From Rutidosis leptorrhynchoides (lineage: Eukaryota; Streptophyta; Magnoliopsida; Asterales; Asteraceae): 64,000 nucleotides of DNA. How positions within the stretch are numbered: the first letter of the stretch is position 1; every line of letters starts with the position of its first letter. Shown here piece by piece: positions 11,774 to 23,379 of the stretch. A program made the position numbers and the translations under genes. The DNA is taken from the NCBI RefSeq assembly GCF_046630445.1, contig NC_092340.1:15540001-15604000 (forward strand). Reading direction: 5' to 3'. The notes beneath the pieces were generated by a model. That model worked only from the letters and a program-made list of their open reading frames with translations. It was not told where the DNA came from and did no database searches.

Positions 11774-12202
11774 ATGTCGACTTCGAGCGATAATTCTGTT
11801 GCTGCTCCTGCTCCACCGTCTCCTGCTAGACGTCGTGCTAATCAACCAGAGATCGATGATCCTGTTCATTACTATTTTTCTACCATTACTCATATGAACC
11901 GGGCTTATAATGAGGTGACACGTATTAACGCCCTTAGTGATTGTTTGCGCACCTTGCCACATAATGAAGTTATGGACGAGATCCGTGCTGACATGGGTAA
12001 CTTTATCACTTTCAAGCATAGGGTTGAGGATGCGAACCGCAAGCGTGATCGAGAAGTTAATGCTAAGTTCGAGGCTCTCGAGAGCACTGTTCGTGTGTTG
12101 AAGGAAGAGTTGGATGTTGTGAAAGGGAAGTTGCGTAAGTATGAGGATCCTGCTGAGACTCATGCTGGACCAGCTTATCACACCCGCTCTAAGCGAATGT
12201 GA
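11774..12202 (+). CDS. Small coiled-coil accessory ORF upstream of gag (element B)
   Basis: This ORF is 142 codons from ATG 11774. The N-terminus is Ser/Ala/Pro-rich with a basic PARRRANQ segment. The middle is mostly helical, and residues about 85-125 form a charged heptad-like helix (KFEALE, then VLKEELDVVKGKL). A basic tail (TRSKRM) ends the protein. It has no zinc knuckle and no similarity to enzymes I know. The ATG directly follows TTTGCTGTTTGCAG, a good 3' splice-site look-alike, so it could be the first codon of a spliced transcript. A possibly related broken ORF stands at the same place in element A. I do not recognise a family. Confidence 0.6.
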   Translation: MSTSSDNSVAAPAPPSPARRRANQPEIDDPVHYYFSTITHMNRAYNEVTRINALSDCLRTLPHNEVMDEIRADMGNFITFKHRVEDANRKRDREVNAKFEALESTVRVLKEELDVVKGKLRKYEDPAETHAGPAYHTRSKRM

Positions 12203-12641
12203 TGTGATTATTCATATTGATTATCTATTTCATCAGACTTAATGTCCTTTTTATACATACATTTTGGGTTATGTACGGCGTTTTGCCGAGGATTTTATTA
12301 AGATTTTGTTATGGGATATTTTTCATTATGTATGGATGGTTATTTTTATGACATCTATTATCATTATCATGTTTTATTTCTGATGTTGTGGCTCTTGGCA
12401 TGTTATATTATGCGTAATATATGTTCATGTATGTTAGGTGCTATGTATGTTGTATGATGTTATCATAAAATATGTATGCATGTGATGGTTATTTTTATAA
12501 CAATCATAACTGTCATGTTATTACTCATAGTGTTAGTTGACTAATATCTTAATGGTTAGTCTTTTCGTGTTTTGATCTATTCCTTTATGACACTAGTATT
12601 ATTCTTGGTACTAACGGATGTGTTATTCTATTTTGAAGATC
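12203..12641 (+). other. Spacer between accessory ORF and gag (element B)
   Basis: About 440 bp of T-rich sequence without an open frame separates the two ORFs. It ends TTATTCTATTTTGAAG just before the gag ATG, again resembling a 3' splice site, so the spacer may behave as an intron. Confidence 0.45.
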
Positions 12642-13445
12642 ATGCCTCCAAGAGAGTCCACTGAAGCGCGTATGCAACACCTGATCAATGAAGGAATTGC
12701 TGATGCTATGGCAGCAAATGCTAATGTTAACGCCAATGTGAACAACAACGTGGGATGCTCCCACAAAACTTTTATGGCTGGTCGACCTCAAGAATTCAGT
12801 GGTACGGAAGGACCAATAGGGCTTACTCGTTGGTTCGAGAAAATCGAATCTATTTTCAGGGTCAGTCGGGTCCGTGAAGAGGACAAAGTTAGTTTCGCTA
12901 GTTGCACTCTCAAGGATAGTGCCTTGACATGGTGGAACAATCTGGTTAGTAGTTTGGGAAGCGATGTAGCTTATGGTTTGGCCTGGAATGATTTTAAGGA
13001 AAGATTGATCACCCGCTATAGACCTCGGGGTGAGCTTAAGAAGCTAGAGGTTGAGCTCAAGAATTTGAAAATGCATGGCACCGAGTTAGATGTCTATGAA
13101 CAAAGGTTTTTCGAGTTAACTTTGCTGTGTCCTAGGGTTTATGCGGATGAGGACCGCAAAATTGAGGCTTACATTGATGGTTTGTCCGAGAAGATTGAAC
13201 ACGGGGTTGAGTCCAGTGAACCCCAGACTATTGAGGCAGCTATGTCTATGGCCCACAAACTTAATGACAAGGTGTTGAGAAGAAGCAAGACTACAGTTGT
13301 TGAAAGTAGTGAGGAGGTTGTCAAGAAGGCTGATAATGGGAAACGAAAGTGGGATAACAACCGCAATCAAAACCAAAATCAGCAGAAGAAACAGGATACC
13401 TCAGGTGCTAACAACAGAAATCAGCGTGTGTGTCCTCGTTGTTGA
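12642..13445 (+). pseudogene. Truncated gag of element B, zinc knuckle missing
   Basis: The ORF is 267 codons from ATG 12642 (MPPRESTEARM). It includes the chromovirus gag core, seen as FSGTEGPIGLTRWFEKIE at about residues 55-72, a conserved ALTWWNNLV segment near 95-105, and a YRPRGELKKLE segment. The protein then enters an Asn/Gln/Lys-rich linker and stops at TGA 13443-13445. The usual CCHC zinc knuckle(s) and the first part of the protease are absent, and the next domain (protease DSGAD) is in another frame. A deletion near 13420-13440 that fused the linker to the protease explains both. Gag forms the virus-like particle in the cytoplasm; without its knuckle this copy should bind RNA poorly. 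Confidence 0.85.
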
Positions 13446-16400
13446 TTCAGGGGCTGATTTAAGTTTCGTGTCGAGTAAATTAAGTCCGAGAATCAAAACG
13501 CCGTTAACTCTCTTAGACAATACTTATGTTGTTGAAGTAGCTAATGGTAAGGAACTTACTGCTAAGACTGTACATCGTAAGTGTAACATTAATCTGGGTG
13601 GTAGGGATTTCGAGATAGATTTGATACCGATTGAACTTGGTAGTTTTGATATTGTTATTGGTATGGATTGGTTGTCTGCAAACCGTGCTGAGATCGTGTG
13701 TTATGATAAGGCTATTCGAATTACTGATGTGATTGGAGAGCCACTGATGGTCTTTGGAGATAAGAAATGCACACAGTTAAACCTTATTAGCTGTATGAAA
13801 GTTCGTAAACATCTCCGCAAAGGCTGTCATGCTATCCTTGCTCATGTAGTTGATCCTAGTAAGGAAGTAAAGAACGTTGATGACGTTCATATTGTTAGGG
13901 ATTTTCCCGAGGTGTTTCCCGATGACTTACCTGGCCTTCCGCCGCAACGCGCGGTAGAATTTCAAATTGATCTTGTTCCCGGCGCTGCTCCTGTAGCACG
14001 TGCTCCTTATCGTCTTGCGCCTTCTGAACTTCAAGAATTGTCAAGTCAACTCCGTGAGTTGTTAGACAAAGGTTTTATTCGTCCTAGTTCGTCCCCTTGG
14101 GGAGCTCCTGTTCTGTTTGTTAAGAAGAAGGATGGTTCTTTTCGTTTATGCATTGATTATCGTGAACTGAATAAGCTCACTGTTAAAAATCGTTATCCTC
14201 TTCCGAGAATTGATGATCTGTTCGATCAGCTTCAGGGTTCTTCTGTTTATTCAAAAATTGATCTTCGTTCTGGCTATCATCAGTTGCGTGTTAAAGAATC
14301 TGATGTTTCAAAAACTGCTTTTCGCACCCGTTACGGTCACTTTGAATTTCTTGTTATGCCGTTCGGATTGACAAATGCACCTGATGTGTTCATGGACCTC
14401 ATGAACCGTGTGTGTAGACCCTATCTGGACAAGTTCGTTATTGTTTTCATCGACGACATCCTTATCTATTCTAAGAGTGATGAAGAGCACGAAGAACATT
14501 TGAGGTTAGTGCTTGATTTGTTAAAGGAAGAAGAGTTGTACGCTAAGTTCTCTAAGTGTGCTTTTTGGTTAAGAGAAGTTCAGTTCCTTGGTCACATTGT
14601 TAGCAAACAAGGAATACAAGTTGATCCTGCTAAAATTGAGGCGATTGAAAAGTGGGAAACCCCGAAAACTCCTACTCAAATTCGTCAGTTCTTAGGATTG
14701 GCAGGTTACTATCGAAGGTTCATCCAGGATTTCTCTCGTATAGCGAAACCTCTAACTGCTTTAACGCATAAGGGGAAAAAGTATGAGTGGAAGGATGAAC
14801 AGGAGAATGCTTTTCAGATTTTGAAGAAGAAGTTGACTACCGCTCCGATATTGTCCCTACCGGAGGGTAATGATGACTTTGTTGTTTATTGCGATGCATC
14901 ACGACAAGGCTATGGTTGCGTTTTGATGCAACGAAAGAAGGTTATTGCGTATGCGTCACGTCAGTTGAAGGTTCACGAACAGAACTATACAACTCATGAT
15001 TTAGAGTTGGGAGCTGTTATTTTTGCACTGAAGATTTGGAGACACTATCTTTTAGGTGTTAAGAGTACTGTGTACACCGATCATAAGAGTCTTCAACATA
15101 TTCTCGATCAAAAACATTTGAACATGAGACAACGAAGATGGATTGAGACGTTGAATGATTATGATTGTGACCTTTTGTATCATCCGGGTAAGGCCAATGT
15201 TGTGGCTGATGCATTGAGTCGTAAAGAAAGGACTGAACCTCGCAGGGTTAGGGCCTTGAATATGACAGTTAGATCAAACCTCGCAAGGCAGATTCTTGAG
15301 GCACAACAAGAAGCCTTAAAGGAGGAGAATTTCGTGAAAGAGAATGTAGCCAAAGTAGCTAAGAAGTTTGAAGTACGAGCTAATGGAACTAGGTACTTTG
15401 TAGGACGTCTTTGGGTTCCGAAGTTTGGTGAACTGCGACAACTTGTTTTGGATGAGGCTCATAAGTCTAGGTACTCTATTCATCCTGGTTCAGGAAAGAT
15501 GTATCATGATCTTAAGGAGCGGTATTGGTGGCCAAATTTGAAAGGTGATGTGGCTACGTATGTGGCTAAGTGTTTGACCTGTTCTAAGGTCAAAGCTGAA
15601 CATCAAAAACTGTCCGGATTGTTGGTACAACCAGAAATTCCCGAGTGGAAGTGGGAAGGTATCACTATGGATTTTATCACTAAGTTACCAAGAGTTGCGG
15701 GTGGTTATGATGCGATTTGGGTGATTGTAGATCGACTCACTAAGTCGGCTCACTTTTTGCCGATTAGGGAAACCGATTCCATGGAGAAACTCACCCGTTT
15801 GTATTTGAAAGAGATTGTTTCGAGGCATGGTGTTCCCGTTTCTATAATTTCTGACAGAGATAGTCGATTTGTATCTAGATTTTGGCAATCGTTGCAAGAA
15901 GCCTTGGGCACTAGATTGGATATGAGCACCGCTTATCATCCTCAAACGGATGGTCAAAGTGAGAGGACCATTCAGACATTAGAAGATATGTTGCGAGCTT
16001 GTGTGATTGATTTTGGGAATGGGTGGGATAAGTATTTGCCGTTAGCTGAGTTTTCTTATAACAACAGTTATCACGCAAGTATTAAAGCCGCACCGTTTGA
16101 AGCTTTGTACGGTAGGAAATGTAGGTCTCCTATTTGTTGGAATGAGGTTGGGGATGCTCAACTTACAGGTCCAGAGATTATTCACGAGACTACTGAGAAG
16201 ATTGTGCGAATTAAAGAAAGGTTGAGAACTGCTAGAAGTCGGCAAAAGAGTTATGCCGACAAAGGAAGGAAAGATGTTGAATTTCAAGTTGGTGATCGTG
16301 TTATGTTAAAAGTTTCGCCTTGGAAGGGTGTTATTCGTTTTGGTAAAAGAGGGAAGTTAAGTCCTCGTTTTGTGGGACCGTTTGAGATCTTTGAAAGGGT

Positions 16401-16734
16401 TGGACCGGTGGCTTATCGTTTGAAGTTGTCACAAGAACTCAGTGCTGTTCACGATGTTTTCCATATTTCGAACTTAAAGAAGTGTTTGGCTGAATTTGAT
16501 CAGACTATTCCTTTGGAGGAACTTCAAGTTGACAAGCAATTGCATTTTATTGAGGAGCCAGTTGAGATCATGGACCGAGAGGTTAAGACTCTTAAACAGA
16601 GCAGAATTCCTATTGTTCGGGTCCGATGGAACGCTAGACGCGGTCCCGAGTTCACTTGGGAGCGTGAAGACCAAATGAAGCAGAAGTATCCGCATTTGTT
16701 CTCAGATGCCGAGTCAACCCATGCGCCTGCTTAA
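13444..16734 (+). CDS. Pol polyprotein of element B: PR-RT-RNase H-IN-chromodomain
   Basis: The frame is open without a stop to TAA 16732-16734. Domains in order: aspartic protease with DSGAD (13444-13458); reverse transcriptase with a [14 protein letters not shown] block (about 14095-14135) and catalytic FIDD (14446-14457); RNase H with YCDAS (about 14887) and TDHKS (about 15076), ending at DALSRK (about 15208); integrase with an HH-CC finger (EAHK...SIHPG and CLTC, about 15455-15582) and catalytic D, D, E in MDFITK, SDRDSRF and GQSERT (about 15667, 15850, 15955). The last 60 residues (about 16550-16720) are a chromodomain, which directs integration to marked heterochromatin. All catalytic residues I looked for are present. 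The frame has no start of its own and would normally be fused to gag; the gag deletion puts it in the other frame, so this copy is probably not expressed correctly. Confidence 0.9.
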   Translation, partial: DSGADLSFVSSKLSPRIKTPLTLLDNTYVVEVANGKELTAKTVHRKCNINLGGRDFEIDLIPIELGSFDIVIGMDWLSANRAEIVCYDKAIRITDVIGEPLMVFGDKKCTQLNLISCMKVRKHLRKGCHAILAHVVDPSKEVKNVDDVHIVRDFPEVFPDDLPGLPPQRAVEFQIDLVPGAAPVARAPYRLAPSELQELSSQLRELLDKGFIRPSSSPWGAPVLFVKKKDGSFRLCIDYRELNKLTVKNRYPLPRIDDLFDQLQGSSVYSKIDLRSGYHQLRVKESDVSKTAFRTRYGHFEFLVMPFGLTNAPDVFMDLMNRVCRPYLDKFVIVFIDDILIYSKSDEEHEEHLRLVLDLLKEEELYAKFSKCAFWLREVQFLGHIVSKQGIQVDPAKIEAIEKWETPKTPTQIRQFLGLAGYYRRFIQDFSRIAKPLTALTHKGKKYEWKDEQENAFQILKKKLTTAPILSLPEGNDDFVVYCDASRQGYGCVLMQRKKVIAYASRQLKVHEQNYTTHDLELGAVIFALKIWRHYLLGVKSTVYTDHKSLQHILDQKHLNMRQRRWIETLNDYDCDLLYHPGKANVVADALSRKERTEPRRVRALNMTVRSNLARQILEAQQEALKEENFVKENVAKVAKKFEVRANGTRYFVGRLWVPKFGELRQLVLDEAHKSRYSIHPGSGKMYHDLKERYWWPNLKGDVATYVAKCLTCSKVKAEHQKLSGLLVQPEIPEWKWEGITMDFITKLPRVAGGYDAIWVIVDRLTKSAHFLPIRETDSMEKLTRLYLKEIVSRHGVPVSIISDRDSRFVSRFWQSLQEALGTRLDMSTAYHPQTDGQSERTIQTLEDMLRACVIDFGNGWDKYLPLAEFSYNNSYHASIKAAPFEALYGRKCRSPICWNEVGDAQLTGPEIIHETTEKIVRIKERLRTARSRQKSYADKGRKDVEFQVGDRVMLKVSPWKGVIRFGKRGKLSPRFVGPFEIFERVGPVAYRLKLSQELSAVHDVFHISNLKKCLAEFDQTIPLEELQVDKQLHFIEEPVEIMDREVKTLKQSRIPIVRVRWNARRGPEFTWEREDQMKQKYPHLFSDAESTHAPA

Positions 16735-16751
16735 ATTTCGGGACGAAATTT

Positions 16752-16768
16752 CCGTAACGGGGAGGTAC
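16752..16768 (+). promoter_or_regulatory. Polypurine tract of element B
   Basis: CCGTAACGGGGAGGTAC immediately precedes the TG of the 3' LTR at 16769. Upstream is the TTTCGGGACGAAATTT palindromic block common in Tekay elements. Confidence 0.85.
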
Positions 16769-19700
16769 TGTCACGACCCTACTTTTTCCGTTATCTTTTT
16801 CCGTTAATTATTTAACGATCGTTAACTGTTAGTGTGCCACGTCATTTCTATAACCTATATTATTATTTTTGTAATAATATATATATAATAAATATTATGT
16901 GTTATGTGAATATATGTATTCATATTTTAATTTATACGTTTCTACGTCTCGCGGATTTCCATCCGGCGAATCTTTTCGGTTTTAAAACCAACGGTCGAGC
17001 TTTCGGGATTTTTAAATCCTAAATATTTTAAATATGATATTTTATGATCATATTATTATTAGGTGTATTTATATTTATTTTTCGTCGCGCATTTGATATC
17101 TTTCCGGATTTTTAATCGCGTAAGCGTGTTTTCGCGTTTCGGGCTTCGTTCGGGCTTTTGGGCCATCAGGAATTGCACGTTTTTCAATGTTGGACAAGTT
17201 GGCCCACTAAGGGGCCCACCCCCTACCCAATTCGGCCGAATACTCCCAAGGGGAGGGAGTATTGGCTCCTTGTTTTCCCATTTTTGCAATTTCATTCTAT
17301 TTTCATCAAAAACCTAAATTTTATCTTTTTCTCTCCTCTCCTCCCTCTTGTGCCGTCGCCACCACCACCATACATCACCATCTTCATCACTTTTTATTGC
17401 TTGGATCATCAATTGGCTTGCATAATCGGATTCCTCTCGTCTTTCTCTACACATCTATATTCTTTGATTCTCGATTTGGGTATAAACCCTAACCCTAGAA
17501 CTTTTCATATTTATTTATATTTCTGTATTTTGAGTTTATATTATTAGTATGATGTATATTAGTTGTTGTAATGTTGTTTGGATGCGTAGAATTACTCGTT
17601 TGTACATGTTTTCGGTTTGTAAATTTTGGACAGCAGTTTGATTCGTATATTCTGACTTTGTAACTGATATTAATGTTAAAATAAAGTACATAAATGAGTT
17701 CCTCTCATCAAGACATTAATTTTAGACTCCGGATTCATGTCGTTTCGATTCCCGGAGCCCTAGATATGCTTAATTTGGTTTTTGTTAAAGATTGAAAGGT
17801 GTTCTTGGCATGAACAAGGTTGGGTCCGACTTTGTGACCATCCTTGGTGTCTTTAGGGTGTTTCATTTGGTTAGGACTGATGGTGAGACGAATTTTTATG
17901 TTCGGGTCACCTAAATCCGAGCCACGGTTCACCCGTTGTGCCCGAATTACCGTTTTGAGTAAATTGATTTCCCAAATGTTGTCATGGCTGATATCCACGA
18001 CCTAGGGACTGTTCTTGGAGTGTTCTTGAGTTCATAATTGTGTCGGGTGGTTTGAGTAGGTGAAGTTGCATATGTGGCTTGCCCGAAACCGACACCCGGG
18101 GCTCAAGATACGACCCGACGAACTTTTAAACTTAAAACTTATGGTTAATGATTAAACTTATGTTAAAATTTATGGACTTCATTATTAATTAATTACTTAT
18201 GATAAAGGAAGTAATTATTATTAATTAAAACTTATGATATAAATATTTATTGTATCATTTAATTATTAATTATAATTTAATTAACATCTTAATTAGACTT
18301 ATGATTAATAATACTTTTATTATTAAAGGAAAATACTTATGATAAGTATTAAATTTTGTTTTTGAGAAATTATTAAGAGACTTATAATAAATATTAAATA
18401 ATTATTTAATTATTATAAGACTTAATTATTATTTAATTATGATTTAATTATTAAATACTTATGATTTAATAATTTTAATTAGAAACTTATGATATGATTA
18501 ATAATTCATTATTAATTAATAATACTTATGATATGATTTAAAATTCATTATAAATTAATAATATTTATATTATGATTGATATTTAATTAATTAATTAAAT
18601 ACTTATGTTATACTAATTATAACATTTCAACTTATATTAACTTTAATAATTTATTTTATTTAATTAAACTTATGTTAAGACATTATTATACACTTTTGAC
18701 TTTAAATAACATTATAACCTATGTTATTATTATAACTTACACTTTTAAAATTAATGATGACTATGTTTGACCAAGGTTGACTTTTGAGTTGACTTTCAGT
18801 TGACTTTGACTTTCAGTTGACTTCTGTTGACTTTCTAAATAAGGAAACTTTCCTAACTTCAAAACTTTCCAAATATAGAAACTTTCCAAATATAGAAACT
18901 TTCCAAAAATAGAAACTTTCCTAAAATAGAAAACTTTCCAAAAATGGAAACCTGCTAAAAATAGAAACTTTCTAAAAATAGAAAGTGTGTGTCCTTATGC
19001 TGTTCCAATCAAACCGATGCTTGCTGAGTAATGTTCTATGTCTACTTGCAACATGTACAATAGCTATCATACTAAGACTTGGCCTAAGTTAGTTATTTAT
19101 TTCGACCTGCTTTATTTATAGGTCGGCGTTGTGATCTTTCTTGATCACTTTACTTTACTTGTTGTTCGCTTGTTTGTGAGATTTCTTCTGTTGCTATTTA
19201 AGGTGAGTTATAGTCCCGTTTTTACATACTTTTCAAAGTATATTTTTGGGATGTGATTACATGCAGATTTTTATTTACGTTTAGACACAAGTAACAGTTA
19301 AATTTAATTATTCATTGTGAGTTGGACAAAAATATTCCCTAGTCTGGTAACTGTAATCATTGGTTTCTACCGGTGAACGCGAATCCTACGGATAGATCTA
19401 TCGGGTTTGACAACCCCATTTCGAGCTAGTCGCGCTAGCAATTTATAATCGGAATGTTTAGTACTTCGTAATTTGTTGTAGATACACTGTCCAAGTGTAT
19501 ATTTTTATTGTGTTTGGCAAGGGTAAATAAAGGGTTAAGTGGTTACCAGGTGGCTCATTGATAATGGAATAATGTTTAATGTTTTCTAACATTTTTAAAT
19601 CTTGTGGTCTAAAGTTTACTTATTTATTTAAACCTATAATTCACTCAACCTTTGTGTTGACAGTTTACTTGCATGTTTTCACAGGTACTTGAGTTATTTG

Positions 19701-20005
19701 ATGCTTCCGCTGTCGTTAGAAGAGTCTGCATGCATTTGGGCAGATTTTATGAAACTATTTATGAAACTTAAGTTTGCATTCTATTTTGGATAATTTAAAT
19801 TGTGGGTTTGTTGGCAATGTTTTGTGTCAACTTTTGGTTCATTACTATGGTTGGTTGATTTTAAACTACTTAATTGGGTTTGTTTCCTTTTTGGGCAACA
19901 TTTTGAAATAAAAGAATGCAACTTTGTTTATTTAATTCATTTAAGTCCGATCAAGCTATGGGACCAACTGACGAATCCGTTAAGTGTTTTGACGGGGTCG
20001 TCACA
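16769..20005 (+). repeat. 3' LTR of element B
   Basis: 3237 bp, co-linear with 8336-11580. Differences by eye are about a dozen substitutions, one extra C in a C-run near 17220 and a 9-bp deletion near 17549. Confidence 0.95.
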
Positions 20006-20010
20006 CGGAG

Positions 20011-21034
20011 TGTTGTCCGAGTGATTTCAAAATAGTTTTTTTGAATGAGTCGAAGCTAAGGAAATTATGGGTTATAGCTATGGAGGTGATGGGTATGGTT
20101 CATGGGTATGCTCGTGAGGTCAATCTAGTGTTTATCATCTCCGTTGCGTCTACGTACTTTCCTGCAATATTGAATCTCAACATTGATACGTTCGTGAATC
20201 CGAGGCCAACCTTGCACTTGTTAAATGACGTTATATGTATTTTTACTAAGAAATACAGTATTGTGAGTTTCATTTGCTCCCTTTTTATATATATTTTTGG
20301 GCTGAGAATACATGCGCTGATTTATAAATGTTTTACGAAATAGGCACAAGTACTAAAACTAATTCTACGTGGGTTTAAACCAGAAATATACCCTTAGCTT
20401 GGTAACATTAAACTGCTTGTCTATGTACGGTAGGCGCGAATCCTAATGATAGATCTATTGGGCCTGACAAACCCCATCCTGACTATGGGATGCTTTAGTA
20501 CTTCGAGGTTATTTTAAACACACCTGATCTGGTGTACTTCAGAGGGTAAAACATGAACGTTAAGGCTTGTTACCGGGTGCCTACAACTTATAGAATACTT
20601 TTATACACTTGCGAGTGTACATATATTTATAAACGGAAATCTTGTGGTCTATTAATATATTGAAATGATTGTTATGATAAACCTGTGAACTCACCAACCT
20701 TTTGGTTGACACTTTAAAGCATGTTTATTCTCAGGTATTAAAGAAATCTTCCGCTGTGCATTAGCTCATTTTAAGGATATTACTTGGAGTCATTCATGGT
20801 ATATTTTGAAAGACGTTGCATTCGAGTCATTGAGTTCATCAAGATTATTATTAAGCCAATTATAGTTGGATGTATTATGAAATGGTGTGCATGCCGTCAA
20901 CTTTCGTTGTAAAGAAAGTTTGTCATTTAAAAACGAATGCAATGTTTGTAAAATGTATCATATAGAGGTCAAATACCTCGCGATGTAATCAACTATTGTG
21001 AACCGTTTATAATGTATATGAACGGGTCCTTTCA
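20011..21034 (+). repeat. 3' LTR of element A, second part
   Basis: Continues the LTR after element B and matches 1857-2882. It ends ...GGGTCCTTTCA and is followed by the TAACG target duplication (21035-21039). Confidence 0.93.
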
Positions 21035-21150
21035 TAACGTAACTTTTTGGTTCTTTGAAAAGTTTATAAATCATCATATTGAACATAAAAGATGTGCATT
21101 AATAGTAGATGTACTTAATAGTTTTCATGATTTAATCAATCATTGAACAG

Positions 21151-21300
21151 AGAAGCAGAATCCAAACGAGAAGGTCCTAAATTAGTCGCCTATTGCTGGA
21201 AGATAGTTCGTATTGGTTGGAGCTGGAGGCGAGGGACGAGCACTAGCTTTTGGTGCCAAAAGCAAAGGATCACATGTGGTTATTTCCAATCGTAACTTTG
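21151..21300 (+). pseudogene. Second shikimate dehydrogenase exon, with two stops
   Basis: The exon follows acceptor CATTGAACAG and precedes donor GTAAAT. It spells SPIAG, then the NADP-binding loop GAGG.GRALAFGAKSKG and HVVISNRNF, which is the Rossmann part of the dehydrogenase. Read in phase with 669-777 it has TAG at 21183-21185 and TAG at 21204-21206, and the loop has Glu where the family has Ala (GGE instead of GGA). The remaining C-terminal exons of the enzyme are not in the window. The locus is a decayed fragment, not a working gene. Confidence 0.78.
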
Positions 21301-21375
21301 GTAAATCTTTTGACTTAAAACGTTAACTAGTTTTGTATGTTTATTATTATTTTCTTTATTGATTTAATGGCTAGT
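21301..21375 (+). other. Host sequence between SDH exon and element C
   Basis: Short AT-rich intron-like sequence. ATG at 21367 opens a frame that, once element C and one copy of its target duplication are removed, would continue for about 30 codons into 38362-38450. I cannot assign it to a family. Confidence 0.4.
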
Positions 21376-21392
21376 GATGCTGATGTGGTAGC

Positions 21393-21410
21393 GGGGGGGG
21401 GGGGGGGGGG
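21393..21410 (+). repeat. Poly-G run in LTR of element C
   Basis: Eighteen consecutive G occur where the partner LTR has GGAGGGG. It is either a real slippage expansion or an assembly/base-calling artefact. Confidence 0.9.
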
Positions 21411-22842
21411 TATAAAATACTATTAAATTTTAGCAGGAAATACTATTAAATACGATACAATTTTACACAAGATATTTATTTATTTAGATAACGGATATAC
21501 TTAAACCTTGCTACAACACTTATAGGCAGTGTACCTAATCGTACAGTAGTGTAGTTTTTAGTAAGTCCGGTTCGTTCCACAGGGAATCTTTTTAAACAAA
21601 GCTTAACGCTATATTAGTTTACTTTTATAGAAATACAAATATATATATAAGTAATATTATTATTATAAAGGGGGGTTTTTACCGTTTAATGACCGGTTTG
21701 TCGATTTTAAAACTTTAGTCGCAGTTAAAACCAAATAAATACAAGACTTTAAATTAAAGCATAAAGTAAATAACGATAATGAAATTGCGAATAATAAAAG
21801 TGCGATAAAATAAACTTGCGATAATTAAAAAGTACGATAATTAAAAGTGCAATTAAATACAATAACAATAAAAATGCGATAATTAGAAGTGCAATTAAAT
21901 ATAAAATAAAGGAAATTAAATATGAAATAAAAGAATTATGCTTATTTAAACTTCCGTAATCATGATGTTTGACGTGTTGATTTTAGTTTTATGCCCATGG
22001 GTTAATTGTCCTTTGTCCTGGATTATTTAATATGTCCGTCTGGTTTTTGTCCATAACAGTCCATCAGTCATAAATATAAAGTGCGAGTGTCCTCGTCAAA
22101 TTATCCTTATACCCGAAGTTAAATATTCCAACTAATTGGGGACTTAAACTGTAACAAGATTTTAATACTTTGTTTAATAATTACACCAGGATGTCGACTG
22201 AGTGTAACCCAAGGTTTTAATATTTTGTTATCAATTATACCAAGTGTCCTTGTACATAATTTCACCCCTGTTTTAATTATTCTAGTGACTATTAATCCAT
22301 TCCCGTGTCCGGTTAAATGAACGATTATTCGTACATATAAATACCCCGCCCATCGTGTCCGATTGAGTGTATATGGTAATTTATAGGGACGCCCAATTTT
22401 AAATCTTTATATTAACATTAACAAACTATCATTTAGTTAAACAAATATAAAGCCCATTAATAGCTCATAGTCTAATTTCCACAAGTGTCGTTCTTTTGTC
22501 CAAACCCCAATTATGGTACAAAGCCCAATGACCCAATTTTAATAATTAGCCCAACATCATGATTACTTCGTTTTAAATAAGCATAATAATAACTTAGCTA
22601 CGAGACATTAATGTAAAAAGGTTGAACATAACTTACAATGATTAAAAATAGCGTAGCGTTACACGGACAGAATTTCGACTTACACCCTTACAACATTCGC
22701 TAACATACCCTTATTATTAGGATTAAAATTAAAATTAAAATATAAATATAAATATATACGATATAGATAGAGAGATGGATATATTTGGTGAATTTTTACG
22801 ATCAGAATGCGCGAGCTTTATAGGGAGTTTCAGAAATTGGGG

Positions 22843-22891
22843 CTCCGCGACTCGCGGCCAATTTTGCCTTCAAACTCCGCGAGTCGCGGAG
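22843..22891. repeat. Paired CpG-dense palindromes, left LTR of C
   Basis: CTCCGCGACTCGCGG (22843-22857) and CTCCGCGAGTCGCGGAG (22875-22891). Each is self-complementary around one central base, and the two are also complementary to one another, so they can form two small stems or one larger one. Confidence 0.85.
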
Positions 22892-23359
22892 TTTACTTTT
22901 ACAGCTCACCCATGTTTGGAGTCTTTCTTGTCGACGATTTATTATATATATATAATATATATATAATTAATATAATTAATTATATATTATATTATATTTA
23001 TATACATAGTTAACTTGTAATTTTTAGTCCGTTGCGTCGAGCGTTAAGAGTTGACTCTGGTCCCGGTTTCGGATTTTCGAACGTCCTTGCGTATAATTTA
23101 ATATCTTGTACTTTGCATTTTGAATCTTGTACTCTTGTAATTTCGAGACGTTTCTTATCAATAATTTGAATCTCTTTGATTGTCTTTTGTACTTTTGAGC
23201 TTTTTGGTCATTTGCGTCTTCAATTCGTCGAATCTGTCTTTTGTCTTCACCTTTTATTATTTAAACGAATATCACTTGTAAATAGAACAATTGCAACTAA
23301 AAGCTTGTTTTTCTTGAGGAATAATGCTATGAAATATATGTTCGTTTTTAGCATTATCA

Positions 23360-23379
23360 AATATTCCCACACTTGAGCG
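23360..23379 (-). promoter_or_regulatory. Polypurine tract of element C
   Basis: Read on the minus strand it is CGCTCAAGTGTGGGAATATT, directly before the LTR. It contains AAGTGTGGG, the same motif that precedes the 3' LTR of element D. Confidence 0.8.

Larger units (their letters stand above)
8336..20005 (+). mobile_element. Element B: Tekay/Del-type chromovirus (Ty3/gypsy) inserted in element A
   Basis: The element starts TGTCACGACCC, ends GGGGTCGTCACA and is flanked by CGGAG (8331-8335 and 20006-20010). Its long LTRs (3245 and 3237 bp), initiator-Met primer-binding site, gag, aspartic protease, reverse transcriptase, RNase H, integrase and C-terminal chromodomain in that order place it among Tekay/Del chromoviruses. 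The two LTRs differ by roughly a dozen substitutions, one 9-bp deletion and a 1-bp indel, so it is young. A deletion has removed the gag zinc knuckle and the start of the protease and broken the gag-pol frame. Confidence 0.95.
784..21034 (+). mobile_element. Element A: pol-less chromovirus-like LTR retrotransposon, interrupted by element B
   Basis: The element begins TGTGACGACCCGG and ends GGGTCCTTTCA, and is flanked by TAACG on both sides. Its 5' LTR (784-2882) is followed by an initiator-Met-type primer-binding site. Its 3' LTR runs from 7154 to 8335 and resumes at 20011-21034 after the 11.7-kb element B. The internal region (2883-7153) is only 4.3 kb and encodes no reverse transcriptase, RNase H or integrase that I can find, only a broken gag-like ORF. 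The purine tract AACGGGTAGGTAC before the 3' LTR resembles those of chromoviruses such as B. It is therefore a non-autonomous element. By eye the LTRs differ by about a dozen substitutions plus repeat-length changes, so it is fairly young. Confidence 0.88.
21381..23359 (-). repeat. Left LTR of element C (its 3' LTR)
   Basis: Matches 36383-38356. It contains an 18-G run (21393-21410) that is only GG-A-GGGG in the other LTR, and a pair of CpG-dense palindromes (22843-22891). Confidence 0.93.

Noticed and set aside
669-21300. A functional shikimate dehydrogenase gene
   Set aside because: The second exon has two stops and a changed NADP loop, and no later exons are in the window.
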